Part shown: positions 6,095-6,182 of the stretch, piece by piece
How the letters are laid out: each line of letters opens with the position of its first letter
How positions within the stretch are numbered: the first letter of the stretch is position 1
DNA from: Clostridiales bacterium
GTDB taxonomy: Bacteria > Bacillota > Clostridia > Peptostreptococcales > Anaerovoracaceae
Assembly (NCBI GenBank): GCA_012735285.1
Contig: JAAYHT010000304.1
Location: 1 to 6,182, forward strand
DNA: 6,182 nt
Reading direction: 5' to 3'
Notes under the pieces: model-generated
Seen by the model: the letters and a program-made list of their open reading frames with translations, nothing else
What the model was told of the DNA's origin: nothing
Database searches by the model: none
Program-made: the position numbers and the translations under genes

Positions 6095-6116
6095 AATCAC
6101 CTTTCATAGGTGATTT
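6094..6116. repeat. Hairpin just after ylmC
   Basis: AAATCACCT, loop TTCAT, AGGTGATTT: a perfect 9-bp inverted repeat beginning at the last base of the ylmC stop codon. On the plus strand no T-run follows. Read on the minus strand, the stem ends in TTTT and is followed by AT-rich sequence. It may protect the 3' end of the mRNA or stop transcription coming from the right. Confidence 0.6.
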
Positions 6117-6128
6117 CAGACTGTCGAC

Positions 6129-6155
6129 AAAGTCCGCTTTTTCAAGCGGATTTTT
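6129..6155 (+). terminator. Rho-independent terminator of ylmC
   Basis: TCCGCTT (6133-6139), loop TTTC, AAGCGGA (6144-6150), then five T (6151-6155). The stem can extend outward by a G-U and A-U pairs (from 6129). A GC-rich stem followed directly by a T-run is a typical intrinsic terminator, about 40 nt after the ylmC stop. The remaining 27 nt to the right edge show nothing assignable. Confidence 0.85.
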
Positions 6156-6182
6156 GTTATGTAGAAGCTTGTAAACCAGATA

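Noticed and set aside
6121..6130. TGTCGACA palindrome between the ylmC hairpins
   Set aside because: Only 8 bp, no partner element or gene context; probably chance.
1..6182. CRISPR array, insertion sequence, tRNA or riboswitch
   Set aside because: No regularly spaced repeats, transposase-like frames, cloverleaf patterns or long structured leaders were found on either strand.

Overview
The window is AT-rich, with strong purine-rich Shine-Dalgarno sites (AGGAGG, GGGAGGT) and a YlmC/YmxH-type sporulation protein. This suggests a low-GC Gram-positive bacterium, most likely an endospore-forming member of the Clostridia. I see no secretin or other outer-membrane pilus component, which fits a single-membrane cell. 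Nothing indicates a phage, an IS element, a CRISPR array, or an rRNA or tRNA gene.

Layout. From position 4946 down to the left edge, the minus strand carries one compact Tad/Flp-type (type IVc) pilus assembly locus, transcribed leftward. It runs: CpaE/TadZ-like P-loop protein (3864-4946), CpaF/TadA secretion ATPase (2663-3913, overlapping cpaE), TadB platform protein (1922-2666, broken), TadC-like platform protein with a large extracytoplasmic insert (566-1912), a 47-residue Flp-like prepilin (400-543), a TadE-like pseudopilin gene with an internal amber codon (149-382), and the start of a third small membrane protein (1-152, running off the window). Genes overlap (ATGA junctions at 2663-2666 and 149-152) or lie close together, so they look like one operon. 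Right of it on the same strand is a ClpP-fold serine protease of the TepA family (5037-5756). A divergent gene, ylmC/ymxH (5843-6094, plus strand), ends at a good intrinsic terminator (6129-6155).

How it works together. By analogy with Tad systems, CpaE/TadZ would place the machine at a cell site and CpaF would hydrolyse ATP to drive the inner-membrane TadB/TadC platform. The platform would then assemble Flp-like pilin with TadE-like minor pilins into a short fibre. No prepilin peptidase is visible here.

The main surprises are as follows. (1) tadB carries both an in-frame TGA and a one-base frame change. (2) The TadE-like gene carries an in-frame TAG, although its frame stays open to a translationally coupled stop. 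(3) The TadC-like protein holds about 195 extracytoplasmic residues resembling degenerate bacterial Ig-like domains. (4) The Flp-like pilin has its Glu at +2 of the mature protein instead of +5. The locus is therefore either recently decaying, switchable, or affected by sequencing errors. The sequence alone cannot decide which.
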